A stretch of 64,000 bases of DNA from Gemmatimonadota bacterium. GTDB taxonomy: Bacteria > Gemmatimonadota > Gemmatimonadetes > Gemmatimonadales > Gemmatimonadaceae. Positions 7,664-16,042 of the stretch are shown in pieces. Under the pieces are notes generated by a model. The model had not been told where the DNA came from. It was given only the letters and a program-made list of their open reading frames with translations, and did no database searches. The translations under genes were made by a program, and so were the position numbers. Within the stretch, counting starts at the first letter, position 1, and every line of letters starts with the position of its first letter. Location: positions 372,001-436,000 of the forward strand of contig JADKAQ010000046.1 in NCBI GenBank assembly GCA_016719105.1. Direction: 5' to 3'.

Positions 7664-9703
7664 ATGGCGAGCGCGCTGCTCTCCATCTCGGCGTGTGGCG
7701 GAACCTCCGGCGGCGGCTCCGCCCCCCCGCCGGCCCCGCTCCTCCCGTTGCAGCTGCTGCTGGCACCGGCCACCAACGTCGCCCCGCAGGTCAGCCCCGA
7801 CGGGCGGTGGATCTCGTTCCTCCGCCCCGTGAATGGCGCGATGAACCTCTTCGTGGCCCCGGCCGATTCCATCGGGGCGGCACGGGCAGTCACCACGCGG
7901 ACGGGGCGCGGGCTGCAACCCTTCGACGTCAGCGGCAACGTTCTCTATCGGTGGACCCCCGACTCGCGCCGCCTGCTCTTTCCGCAGGACGCCAACGGCG
8001 ATGAGAAGTGGAACCTCCACGTGGTGGACATCGCGTCGCGGGAAGAGCGGAACCTCACGCCGATCGCCGGAAAGGAAGTGTCCTTCCTGGCTTTCGACGC
8101 GAGCGATCCCAACGTGGCCGCGATCGCCGTGAAGGATCGCAGCCCGTACTTCCCCGACCTGTATCGGCTCGACCTCGCCACCGGCGAGCGCACGCTGCTG
8201 CTGCGGAACGACCGGATGCTCGCGATCATCCCGGACCACACGCTGCGCCCCCGCGTGGGACTGACGATTGCCCCTGACGGCACGCTCGACCTGTACCGCC
8301 TGACGAGCGACGGCGAGTGGACGCTGCTCTGGGACATCGGCCCCGATGATGCCCCAGCGATCAACGCCACCGCCTACCTGCAGGCCTGGGGGGTCGACCG
8401 GGAGAACCGGCGCCTCTTCCTCTTCGACACGGAGGGGCGGGACCTCACCGCGCTGGTGGCCCTCGACATGGAGACGGGCAAGCGCCGCGTCCTGGCCGAG
8501 AGCGCCGAAAGCGATATTGCCGGTGTCCTGTACCACCCGTCGACGCACGCGCTGCAGGCCTTCGCCACCATGTGGACGCGCACGGCCTGGCACGCCGTCG
8601 ACGCGAGCATCGCCCCCGACCTGGCGCGCCTGGCGGCGGTCGACCGCGGCGACCTCAAGGTCCTCTCGCGCTCGGCCGACCTGTCGCGTTGGGTGGTGCA
8701 GTACATGCGCTCGGATGCCCCGATCGCGTACTACCTGTACGACCGTCCCTCGGGCCGCGCCACGCCGCTCTTCGTGGGGACGCCCGCCCTCGCCGATCTC
8801 GCCCTGTCGCCCCTGCACCCGTACGAGGTCACCACCCCCGACGGGCTGCGCTTCGTCTCGTACTACCTGCTCCCACCATCGAGCGACCGCGACGGCGACG
8901 GGATCCCTAACACGCCACAGCCGACGGTGGTCCTCGTACACGGCGGGCCGAGCGACGAACGCGCGCAATGGGCCTACGGGCCGTTCGTGCACTGGCTCGC
9001 CAACCGTGGCTACGCGGTGCTGTACGTGAACTACCGAGGCTCGGCCGGCTTCGGAAAGACGTTCATGAACGCCCAGAACATGGAATGGGGCGGCAAGATG
9101 CACGACGACGTCGTGCAGCAGGTGGAGTGGGCGATCGCGCGGCGCATCGCAGCCCCCGGACGCGTGGCCATCATGGGTGGCTCCTACGGCGGCTACGAAG
9201 TGCTCGTGGCGATGACCATGACCCCAGACCGCTTCGCCTGCGGCATCGACCTCGTAGGGCCCTCCAACCTCGAGCGCTTCATGCCGCACTGGAACGTCGA
9301 TCGCATGGCGGCGGTGGTGGGCGATCCGCGCACGCCCGAGGGGCGCGCCTTTCTCCGCTCGCGCTCCCCCATCAACTTCGCCGCCAACACCAGTCACCCG
9401 GTGCTCATCGGCCAGGGGAGCAACGACTCGCGCGTCCCCAAGTACCAGTCGGACACCGTGGTCACCGCCATGCAGCGCGCCGGGGTGCCGGTGGTGTACG
9501 CCGTCTACGGCGACGAGGGACACGGCCTCCTGCGCCCTGCCAACACCTTCTCCTTCTGGGCCATCGGCGAGCAGTTCCTGGCCCGCTGCCTCGGCGGGCG
9601 CGCCGCTGCCATGGGGAACGCCTTCGACGGATCGAGCGTCGCCATCGAGGCCGGGATCGACTACATCCCCGGGCTGGCCGCCGCACTCAAGGAGCGCAAG
9701 TGA
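7664..9703 (+). CDS. S9 family peptidase (prolyl oligopeptidase fold), lipoprotein
   Basis: 679 residues from the chosen ATG. The N-terminus carries a lipobox (SISAC) followed by a Gly/Ser/Pro linker; a beta-propeller with WD-like blades (SPDGRWISF, TPDSRRLLF) occupies the first ~370 residues, then the alpha/beta-hydrolase domain. The triad is visible: S507 in GGSYGGYE, D588 in NDSRVP and H620 in GDEGHG. It should cleave short peptides in the periplasm or at the outer membrane. The ATG leaves a very short signal; a GTG at 7586 would add a basic n-region (ending ASRKRAL) and is a real alternative start. The MFS transporter gene begins 40 bases downstream. Confidence 0.9.
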   Translation: MASALLSISACGGTSGGGSAPPPAPLLPLQLLLAPATNVAPQVSPDGRWISFLRPVNGAMNLFVAPADSIGAARAVTTRTGRGLQPFDVSGNVLYRWTPDSRRLLFPQDANGDEKWNLHVVDIASREERNLTPIAGKEVSFLAFDASDPNVAAIAVKDRSPYFPDLYRLDLATGERTLLLRNDRMLAIIPDHTLRPRVGLTIAPDGTLDLYRLTSDGEWTLLWDIGPDDAPAINATAYLQAWGVDRENRRLFLFDTEGRDLTALVALDMETGKRRVLAESAESDIAGVLYHPSTHALQAFATMWTRTAWHAVDASIAPDLARLAAVDRGDLKVLSRSADLSRWVVQYMRSDAPIAYYLYDRPSGRATPLFVGTPALADLALSPLHPYEVTTPDGLRFVSYYLLPPSSDRDGDGIPNTPQPTVVLVHGGPSDERAQWAYGPFVHWLANRGYAVLYVNYRGSAGFGKTFMNAQNMEWGGKMHDDVVQQVEWAIARRIAAPGRVAIMGGSYGGYEVLVAMTMTPDRFACGIDLVGPSNLERFMPHWNVDRMAAVVGDPRTPEGRAFLRSRSPINFAANTSHPVLIGQGSNDSRVPKYQSDTVVTAMQRAGVPVVYAVYGDEGHGLLRPANTFSFWAIGEQFLARCLGGRAAAMGNAFDGSSVAIEAGIDYIPGLAAALKERK

Positions 9704-9743
9704 GCCGCCACGTCACCGTGTTCTCGACTCGTCAGGCACCGTC

Positions 9744-11009
9744 GTGATCGAACGCCGCGCGTACCGCCGCGTCACCTGGCGGTTGATCCCCTTCCTCTTC
9801 GCCTGCTACGTCGCCGCGTACCTCGACCGCGTCAACGTGGGCTTCGCCAAGCTGCAGATGCTCGCCGACCTGCAGATGAGCGAGACCGCGTACGGCATCG
9901 GCGCGGGGATCTTCTTCATCGGCTACTTCCTCTTCGAGGTGCCGAGCAACCTGATCCTGCATCGCACCGGGGCGCGCGCCTGGATCGCCCGCATCATGAT
10001 CACGTGGGGGCTCCTGTCGGCGGCGACGATGTGGGTCACGAGCGCGACGGCGTTCTACGCCTTGCGCTTCCTATTGGGGATTGCCGAGGCAGGGTTCTTC
10101 CCCGGGATCGTCCTGTACCTGACGCAGTGGTATCCAGCGCCGCGTCGCGCGCGCATCATGGCGCTCTTCATGACGGCGATTGCCATCGCCGGCGTGATCG
10201 GCGGCCCCGTGTCCGGCTGGATCTTGAGCGAGATGGCGGGAAAGAACGGCTGGGCGGGATGGCAGTGGCTCTACCTGCTCGAGGGGATCCCCGCCGTGCT
10301 GCTGGGAGTGGCGACGTACTTCTACCTGGACGACTCCATCGAGGGAGCCCGATGGCTCCCTGATGACGAGAAGGCGGTGCTGCGTGCGCAGCTGCGTGCA
10401 GACCCCGCGGGCGAGGAGCACGTGAGCGTGATGGCCGCGCTGCGCGACTCGCGCGTCGTGCTGCTGGCCGCGCTGTACTTCTGCTCCATCCTCGGGCTCT
10501 ACGGCCTCGCGTTCTGGATGCCGCAGCTCATTCGCACGTTAGGCGTGGCCGAGCCGTGGCGGGTCGGGATGCTCAGCGCCATTCCGTACGGCGTGGCGAC
10601 GGTGGCGATGGTGCTGGCGGGGCAGAGTTCCGACCGACGCGGCGAGCGGCGCTGGCACTTGGTTGGGAGCGCACTGATTGGGGCCGTGGGACTCGTGGGC
10701 GCCGCCTGGTTCCGCACCGAGCCGGTGGCCGGGATGATCGCCTTCAGCGTCGCCGCGGCGGGGATCCTCTCGCTCCCGCCGCTCTTCTGGACGATTCCGA
10801 CGACGCTGCTGCGCGGCGTCTCGGCCGCAGCGGGGATCGCGGCGATCAATTCGGTGGGGAACCTGTCGGGCTTCGTGAGCCCGTACATGATCGGCGCCAT
10901 CACCGATGCGACGGGCGAGGCGACGATCGGGCTCTACGTGCTCGCCGCGAGCCTCGTGGCCTCGGCAGGGTTGTCGATTGCGGCGACCGCCCCACCGACG
11001 CGGCGTTAG
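9744..11009 (+). CDS. MFS transporter, anion:cation symporter (ACS) type
   Basis: 421 residues with a GTG start. About 12 membrane segments are visible, and the first helix ends in the ACS-family signature YLDRVNVGFAKLQM. The PAPRRARIMALFM loop and the hydrophilic middle loop around residues 200-225 are also typical. ACS members import organic anions such as sugar acids, tartrate, phthalate or dipeptide-like anions; the substrate here is unknown. It follows the S9 peptidase by 40 bases on the same strand, which suggests joint expression and uptake of a hydrolysis product. Confidence 0.9.
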   Translation: MIERRAYRRVTWRLIPFLFACYVAAYLDRVNVGFAKLQMLADLQMSETAYGIGAGIFFIGYFLFEVPSNLILHRTGARAWIARIMITWGLLSAATMWVTSATAFYALRFLLGIAEAGFFPGIVLYLTQWYPAPRRARIMALFMTAIAIAGVIGGPVSGWILSEMAGKNGWAGWQWLYLLEGIPAVLLGVATYFYLDDSIEGARWLPDDEKAVLRAQLRADPAGEEHVSVMAALRDSRVVLLAALYFCSILGLYGLAFWMPQLIRTLGVAEPWRVGMLSAIPYGVATVAMVLAGQSSDRRGERRWHLVGSALIGAVGLVGAAWFRTEPVAGMIAFSVAAAGILSLPPLFWTIPTTLLRGVSAAAGIAAINSVGNLSGFVSPYMIGAITDATGEATIGLYVLAASLVASAGLSIAATAPPTRR

Positions 11010-11078
11010 GTCGATCGCTCCGGCACCCCCGTCGAACCGTCCGCTCTCAGTAGCGCCATTGGCGCCGGAGTTCCGTGC

Positions 11079-11141
11079 ATGTCGCTGTTCGACCGGCTCC
11101 GCAAGTACAACCCAACGCTCGGACAGGCGGTCGAAGGCTAG
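11079..11141 (+). pseudogene. short reading frame, possible truncated gene start
   Basis: A 20-codon frame (starting MSLFDRLRKYNP, ending in TAG) has a CGGAG ribosome-site-like element about ten bases upstream and overlaps the stop of the dioxygenase gene on the other strand. The sequence looks like a normal N-terminus cut off early. It may be a gene remnant or chance. Confidence 0.2.
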
Positions 11142-11932
11142 ATCGACACCTGCAACGCGGCGGTGTAGCCGCTCACCACGTTCCCGCCCATGGTCGCCAG
11201 TTGCAACGAGGCGCCGTCGGCGAAGACATTGTCGGAGGCCAGCGACACCTGCGACAGGTTGGTGAGGCTGCTGGCGTAGCCGGTGGTGGCGTACACCGCG
11301 TCGCACGCCGCCTTGGGAATCGCCAACTGCGAGGTCGCGATCTTGTTCCCGGCGCTGGTGGCGGTCGCCAGGCTCTGATAGACCTCGAAGTGCATGTGGG
11401 GCCATCGCCCCGCATAGCATCCCGGGAAGATCGTGGTGAAGGTGACCTCCCCCTGCGCGTTGGTCTGCTGCACACCGCGCAGGTAGTTCTGGCTCGTGGC
11501 CCCGGCCGAGTAGAGCGAGTAGAGCCCGGCGCGGTCGCAATGCCACAGGTAGATCGCGCGTCCGGGCAGCGGGGCGCAGCCGTTGGACTGCGACACGAGC
11601 GTGAGGGTGACTACCAGCGGAATGCCGACCGCGGTCCCGCTCAGGCCTGCGAAGCTGGAGCGGATGTCGCTTCGCACTACCCCGGACTGCCCGAGCACGT
11701 TGGGACCATTGGATCCGTCACCGGGATACGGCCCGGCCGTCTCGGAGGGGATCGTGCTGCACGAGCCGTTGCCCGGGGTCCCCTCGTCGTCGAGTCCGGC
11801 GGGATCCTTGCTGCACCCCAGCAGGTGCATGGCGCCGGCGCCGAGTGCCAGGCGAAGGAGGGCGCGACGGCGCAACGAGGCGTCCGTCAGCCGCAAGTCG
11901 TCGTGCAATCCGCCAAAGTCGTTGTGCGCCAT
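11138..11932 (-). CDS. intradiol ring-cleavage dioxygenase-like lipoprotein
   Basis: 264 residues. The N-terminus has an arginine-rich stretch (RRRALLRLALGAG) and a lipobox (HLLGC), so the product is exported and probably lipid-anchored, possibly by Tat. The core matches intradiol dioxygenases: the strand with WHCDRAGLYS, a second tyrosine in FPGCY, and PHMHFEV, which supply the Tyr/Tyr/His/His set that binds non-haem Fe(III). The family opens catechol-type rings between the two hydroxyls with O2; secreted members act on plant or humic phenolics. The start was placed at MAHNDFGG; the longer upstream frame has no signal-like sequence. It stands alone, convergent with the transporter. Confidence 0.87.
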   Translation of the reverse strand: MAHNDFGGLHDDLRLTDASLRRRALLRLALGAGAMHLLGCSKDPAGLDDEGTPGNGSCSTIPSETAGPYPGDGSNGPNVLGQSGVVRSDIRSSFAGLSGTAVGIPLVVTLTLVSQSNGCAPLPGRAIYLWHCDRAGLYSLYSAGATSQNYLRGVQQTNAQGEVTFTTIFPGCYAGRWPHMHFEVYQSLATATSAGNKIATSQLAIPKAACDAVYATTGYASSLTNLSQVSLASDNVFADGASLQLATMGGNVVSGYTAALQVSI

Positions 11933-12087
11933 CGAGTCGGACCCTCTCCCTCCTGCCGGGCGACGGTCACCGGCGCGAGAGGGGTCGCATCGGGTCACGG
12001 TCGCGGTACACAGCGTCGACACCTGCGAGGCGCACGCCCCCTACGCTCGGGCAACGACCGCGCGCGGCGCAGGACGTACCGCCCGCG

Positions 12088-13362
12088 TCAGCGGCCAGCG
12101 CCGCCGGCTGGCGGATCGGCTGCAAGTTCGCCGGTCCCCAGCACCAGGGTGTGGCGCGCCCCCGACCGCTCGTCGATCCAGACGACCTGCTCGCGCCGGT
12201 CGCCCGGCGAACGCTCCGGGATGGGACCGTAGAAGGCGAGCTGCGACGCGAGGTCGAGGAACGCCCAGGTCGTCGACATCCCGATCGACGTACGCCAGAG
12301 GACACGCCCATCCCTCGTGAGTCGCAGCAGCTCCCACGGCTCCGCCTCCCCGAGGCGCGACTTGGCCAGCACCAGCGACGAGCTGGGATCGGCCACGTCC
12401 CACACGGCTCCCGCATAACGAATCACGAAGCCCGCCTGGATCAGCCGCTCGACGCCAACCGGCTGCACAGCGTCGACGCGAATCTCGGGTTGCCCACGAC
12501 CATCGAGCGTGTACGGCGCGCGATGCAGCATGCGCGCGACTTGGCCGAAGGGGCGATCCTCCCCGCTCGGCCAACGCGAGACCCCCTCCCGCTCCGACTC
12601 CGACAGGAGCGCGTACCAGAGGCCGGTGCGGGTGAGAAACGACTTCTGCATCACCGTGCCGGGCGACGTGGTGTTCCACGAACGCTGCGGCGGGATGAGG
12701 TAGTCAAAGCGATCCTCGACGCGCGTGGAGTTGTTGGTCGGCGGGAGCGCGGACGGGTCGAGCGTGGCGAGCGAGGGTGGCGCGGCGTCGATGCGGTACA
12801 ACCGGGCATCGCGCCCGCGCGCCACGAGCGTGCCAAGCGTCCCCGCCATGCGGTATCCCTTGGCCTCGACCGGGAGCATCTCGCGTGTGGCCAGGGCGGT
12901 CGGGACGAGCATCGATGGCGTGACCTGCAACGCCAGGTTAGGCAGATGATACCCCTCGAGCGAATCGCGCCAGACCCACAGCAGGTCGCCCACGACGCCG
13001 AGAATGGCCGGCGCCTTTTCGTCGGTGTAGTCCCGGCGATCGGCGAGTCGCTGGACCTGCACGAGCTCCCCGCTGGGGATCCGTCGCACCACGAGCTCGA
13101 AGCGCGCGTAGGGTTGGTACCGAAACGCGCTCGAGCCCCCGATGATCGGCACGGCACGCGTGCGCTCCTCCATCGTGATGTACACGAGGAGCGGCGCCTC
13201 GTTCGTCCCCGCGCGCCAGAGTTCGCCCGCGAGACGCGGCGGTTCCTCCTGCACGTCGCGCGCACCACCGAATGCGATCGCGAGGAGGGCGAGCAGGACC
13301 ACGGCGACGGCCGTCGCGATCCAGGGGAAGCGCGAGCGGGAGGCAGGAGACTCGGTCGGCAC
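12088..13362 (-). CDS. hypothetical membrane-anchored protein
   Basis: 424 residues, not recognised. A short cytoplasmic N-terminus is followed by one membrane helix at about residues 13-31 (WIATAVAVVLLALLAIAFG). The remainder is a soluble, strand-rich domain outside the membrane, with features of a propeller or quinoprotein-like fold (DLLWVWRDSLEGYHLPNL, VLWRTSIGMSTTWAFLDL, EQVVWIDERSG). No catalytic motif stands out. Its codon pattern and composition match the neighbours, so it is a real gene. It lies between the dioxygenase and an oxidoreductase remnant, all on the minus strand. Function unknown. Confidence 0.7.
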   Translation of the reverse strand: MPTESPASRSRFPWIATAVAVVLLALLAIAFGGARDVQEEPPRLAGELWRAGTNEAPLLVYITMEERTRAVPIIGGSSAFRYQPYARFELVVRRIPSGELVQVQRLADRRDYTDEKAPAILGVVGDLLWVWRDSLEGYHLPNLALQVTPSMLVPTALATREMLPVEAKGYRMAGTLGTLVARGRDARLYRIDAAPPSLATLDPSALPPTNNSTRVEDRFDYLIPPQRSWNTTSPGTVMQKSFLTRTGLWYALLSESEREGVSRWPSGEDRPFGQVARMLHRAPYTLDGRGQPEIRVDAVQPVGVERLIQAGFVIRYAGAVWDVADPSSSLVLAKSRLGEAEPWELLRLTRDGRVLWRTSIGMSTTWAFLDLASQLAFYGPIPERSPGDRREQVVWIDERSGARHTLVLGTGELAADPPAGGAGR

Positions 13363-13415
13363 GACGGCGCGAGGGGCGAGGGGGAGTCGCGAGGAAGCCG
13401 GGCGCGAATATCGCC

Positions 13416-13660
13416 TCAGGGCGCCAATCGCACCATCTGATCAAACGCCGGGTCGGTTGCTCCCCCCACCGTGCGCGAGGCCACGTACTCACCAAGCACC
13501 GGCCCATGCGTGAAAGCATGCCCCGAGCCGCCGCCGGCAATCAGCACGTTGTCGTACTCGGGATGCCAGTCGATGATGAAACGCTCCTCCGCCGCATTCT
13601 CCAACTGGCACTCGCGCCGATCGGGGCCGAGGTAGCCACGAGAAACGCACGTCGATTCAT
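13416..13660 (-). pseudogene. remnant of Tat-exported FAD-dependent oxidoreductase (DAO family)
   Basis: Two ends of one gene are joined out of frame. At 13660-13610 a start with a twin-arginine signal is readable (MNRRAFLVATSAPIG). At 13604-13416, in another frame, is the C-terminus of a DAO/sarcosine-oxidase-like FAD enzyme: FIIDWHPEYDNVLIAGGGSGHAF followed by HGPVLGEYVA and a normal stop. The ~350-residue middle, including the FAD-binding Rossmann motif, is missing. This fits an internal deletion that removed most of the gene; an assembly deletion is the other option. Confidence 0.7.
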
Positions 13661-13919
13661 GGGAGAATCTCTCGAAGAGGGCCGGCCGGCACGAACCAAT
13701 GCCGTCGCGGGAGCCACGCGCCCCCGGGCTTCGCGTGAGGAGCTTGCGCGCGAATCGTCACGCGTGCCCCGGTCTCCAGCGCCGACCAATGGGCGTTGGC
13801 CTGTGGTCGTCGTGCGCGCGCTGGCCTGGAGTGGACTGCGAGGCGCGTCATTGCCGACGCGCCGCAACGGCGTCACGTTTACCGCCCTGCACGTTCCTAC
13901 TCACGCACACCGCCCATCC

Positions 13920-14411
13920 GTGTCCGATACCACGCCACACCCTTCCCTTCCGACCGCGTTCGTCGCCGGGAGGGACCTCGGCTCTTCTTCCTGGGTGACC
14001 GTCTCCCAGCTGATGATCTCGGAGTTCGGTGAGGCCACGCGCGACCCCGATCCGATGCACGTCGACCCGGAGTGGGCGGCCAACGGACCGTTCAACGGGA
14101 CGATCGCCTTTGGTTTCCTCACCATGTCGCTGCTCACGCACCTGCTGCACGACGTGCTGGGGACCGACCCGCGCCGCCACGATCCGGCGCACGGCTACTA
14201 TCTCAACTATGGCTTCGACCGACTGCGCCTCGTCTCGCCGGTCCGAGTGGGATCGCGCATTCGCGGGACCTTTCGCGTGGCCGAGGTGAAGCCCGACGCC
14301 AAGGAACGCAGCATCGTCAAGTTCGCGGCCACCGTCGAGATCGAAGGGAGCGACCGCCCGGCGCTGGTGGCCGAGTGGCTGACGGTCTGGGTCCCTCCGG
14401 AGCAGGGGTAA
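13920..14411 (+). CDS. MaoC-like (R)-specific enoyl-CoA hydratase
   Basis: 163 residues from a GTG start. A single hot-dog fold with the MaoC block: FGEATRDPDPMHVDPEWA contains the Asp and His pair of the hydratase active site, followed by GTIAFGFLTMSLL. Such enzymes add water to 2-enoyl-CoA and feed (R)-3-hydroxyacyl-CoA to fatty-acid metabolism. The frame is open far upstream, but that part is not protein-like, and GRDLGSSSWVTVSQ matches the usual N-terminus of the family. An acyl-CoA synthetase starts ten bases after the stop, so the two probably work in one acid-activation route. Confidence 0.88.
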   Translation: MSDTTPHPSLPTAFVAGRDLGSSSWVTVSQLMISEFGEATRDPDPMHVDPEWAANGPFNGTIAFGFLTMSLLTHLLHDVLGTDPRRHDPAHGYYLNYGFDRLRLVSPVRVGSRIRGTFRVAEVKPDAKERSIVKFAATVEIEGSDRPALVAEWLTVWVPPEQG

Positions 14412-14421
14412 ACGACGCACC

Positions 14422-15987
14422 ATGGACCAGGCCTTCACGAGGGTCAGCGACTTCGTCGCATGGTACGCGGCCCGCACCCCCGACGCAGAAGCGGCCGTTC
14501 AGGGCGATACGCGCCTCACCTACGCCGAGCTGCACCGCCAGGTGGAGTCGGTGGCGCGCGCACTCCTCGCCGCGGGCATCCGGAAGGGCGATCGGGTTGC
14601 CACGCTCTCCCCTCCCAACGCCGACTTCTGGATCACCTTCCTCGCCAGCGTCTCCATCGGCGCGATCTGGTTGGGACTCAACCCACGCTATCGTACCGAT
14701 GAGCTGAAGTACCTGGTGGGCGACGCCGAGCCGTCGCTCCTCTTTGCCCGCACCGAGTTCGGGGGACGGCGCTACGATGACGAGATCGCGGCGATGCGAG
14801 CGGCGGCGCCGTCCATCACGCGCGTGGTCTCGTTGGGCGATGCAGCCGCAACGGCCGAGGGCGAGCGACTTACCGACTTCATCGCGGCCGGCGCCAGCGT
14901 GCCTGACGAGTCGCTCGACGCCGCGCGCGCCGGCTGCGGCGGTCGGGAGGCGTGCCTCCTGGTGTACACCTCCGGCTCCACCGGACAGCCCAAGGGGGCG
15001 TTGCTGCATCACGAGGGGATCATCGCGTTCTCGCTGGCGCAGAACCGCGCCTGGCCGCTCGAGAACCAGCGTTTCCTCAACTACCTCCCGATCAATCACA
15101 TCGGCTGCGTCATCGACCTCTCCAGCCCCACGCTCGCTGCGGGGGGATGCATCGTCTTCATGGAGCAGTTCTCACCCGAGGGGGCGCTCGACCTCACGGT
15201 GAAGGAGCGCATCAACTGCCTGGGATCGGTGCCGACCGTCTTCCAGATGCAACTCGCCCTCCCCAACTTCGACACCTACGACCTGTCGGGGATCGAGCTG
15301 ATCCTCTGGGAGGGGGCGGCGATGCCGGTGGAAGTCATCCAGCGCCTGCGGGAGATCTGCCCGCGCCTGGCGACCAACTACGGCATGACGGAGACGACCA
15401 GCGCGATCACGATCGTGACCCCCACCGACGACCTCGACATCCTCGCCAATACCGTCGGCGTCGCCTTTGACGGGGTCGAGATCCGGCTCATGGGCGACGA
15501 CGGCGTGGTGGTCCCGCCAGGCCACGCCGGCGAAGTGCAGACGCGCTCGATCTACAACCTCCTCGGCTACTGGCGCCGCCCCGAGGCGACGGCCCAGGCC
15601 TTCACCGCCGACGGCTGGTTCCGCACCGGCGACGTCGCCGAGCAGCGCGCCGATGGGCGCTATCGCCTGGTGGGGCGGCTCAAGGAGATGTACAAGTCGG
15701 GTGGCTACAACGTCTACCCGCGCGAAGTCGAGGATGCGATCCACTCGCACCCCGACGTGATCATGGCCGCGGTCGTGAGTCGCCCCGATCCGCTCTGGCA
15801 GGAGGTCGGGGTCGCGTTCGTCGTGGCGCGCGAGGGGACGTCGAGTGAGGCCCTCGAGGCGTACTGCCGTGAGCGCCTCGCCAACTACAAGCTCCCGAAG
15901 GCCTTCATCCTGTGCGATTCGTTGCCCCTGCTCCCCATCGGCAAGGTCGACAAGGTTGAATTGAAGCGGCGCGCGATGGCTGGGTAG
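14422..15987 (+). CDS. acyl-CoA synthetase (AMP-dependent synthetase/ligase)
   Basis: 521 residues, a full-length member of the ANL superfamily. The phosphate loop YTSGSTGQPKG starts at Y182; the later adenylate blocks are NYGMTETT and the hinge GWFRTGDVAE; the C-terminal lysine is K508 in LPIGKVDK. It activates a carboxylic acid with ATP to an acyl-adenylate and then the CoA thioester. The sequence resembles medium/long-chain or cyclohexane-carboxylate type ligases, but the substrate cannot be read from it. It is cotranscribed with the upstream MaoC hydratase, which would act on the product after desaturation. Confidence 0.92.
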   Translation: MDQAFTRVSDFVAWYAARTPDAEAAVQGDTRLTYAELHRQVESVARALLAAGIRKGDRVATLSPPNADFWITFLASVSIGAIWLGLNPRYRTDELKYLVGDAEPSLLFARTEFGGRRYDDEIAAMRAAAPSITRVVSLGDAAATAEGERLTDFIAAGASVPDESLDAARAGCGGREACLLVYTSGSTGQPKGALLHHEGIIAFSLAQNRAWPLENQRFLNYLPINHIGCVIDLSSPTLAAGGCIVFMEQFSPEGALDLTVKERINCLGSVPTVFQMQLALPNFDTYDLSGIELILWEGAAMPVEVIQRLREICPRLATNYGMTETTSAITIVTPTDDLDILANTVGVAFDGVEIRLMGDDGVVVPPGHAGEVQTRSIYNLLGYWRRPEATAQAFTADGWFRTGDVAEQRADGRYRLVGRLKEMYKSGGYNVYPREVEDAIHSHPDVIMAAVVSRPDPLWQEVGVAFVVAREGTSSEALEAYCRERLANYKLPKAFILCDSLPLLPIGKVDKVELKRRAMAG

Positions 15988-16042
15988 CGACGCGCGCTGC
16001 AGCTTGTCCCTGAAGTTCGACGTCCCCTATCCCCGGACCGTC

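Noticed and set aside
7646..9523. Long open frame on the minus strand opposite the S9 peptidase
   Set aside because: Same reason: the catalytic triad and lipobox are on the plus strand and the minus translation has no recognisable family.
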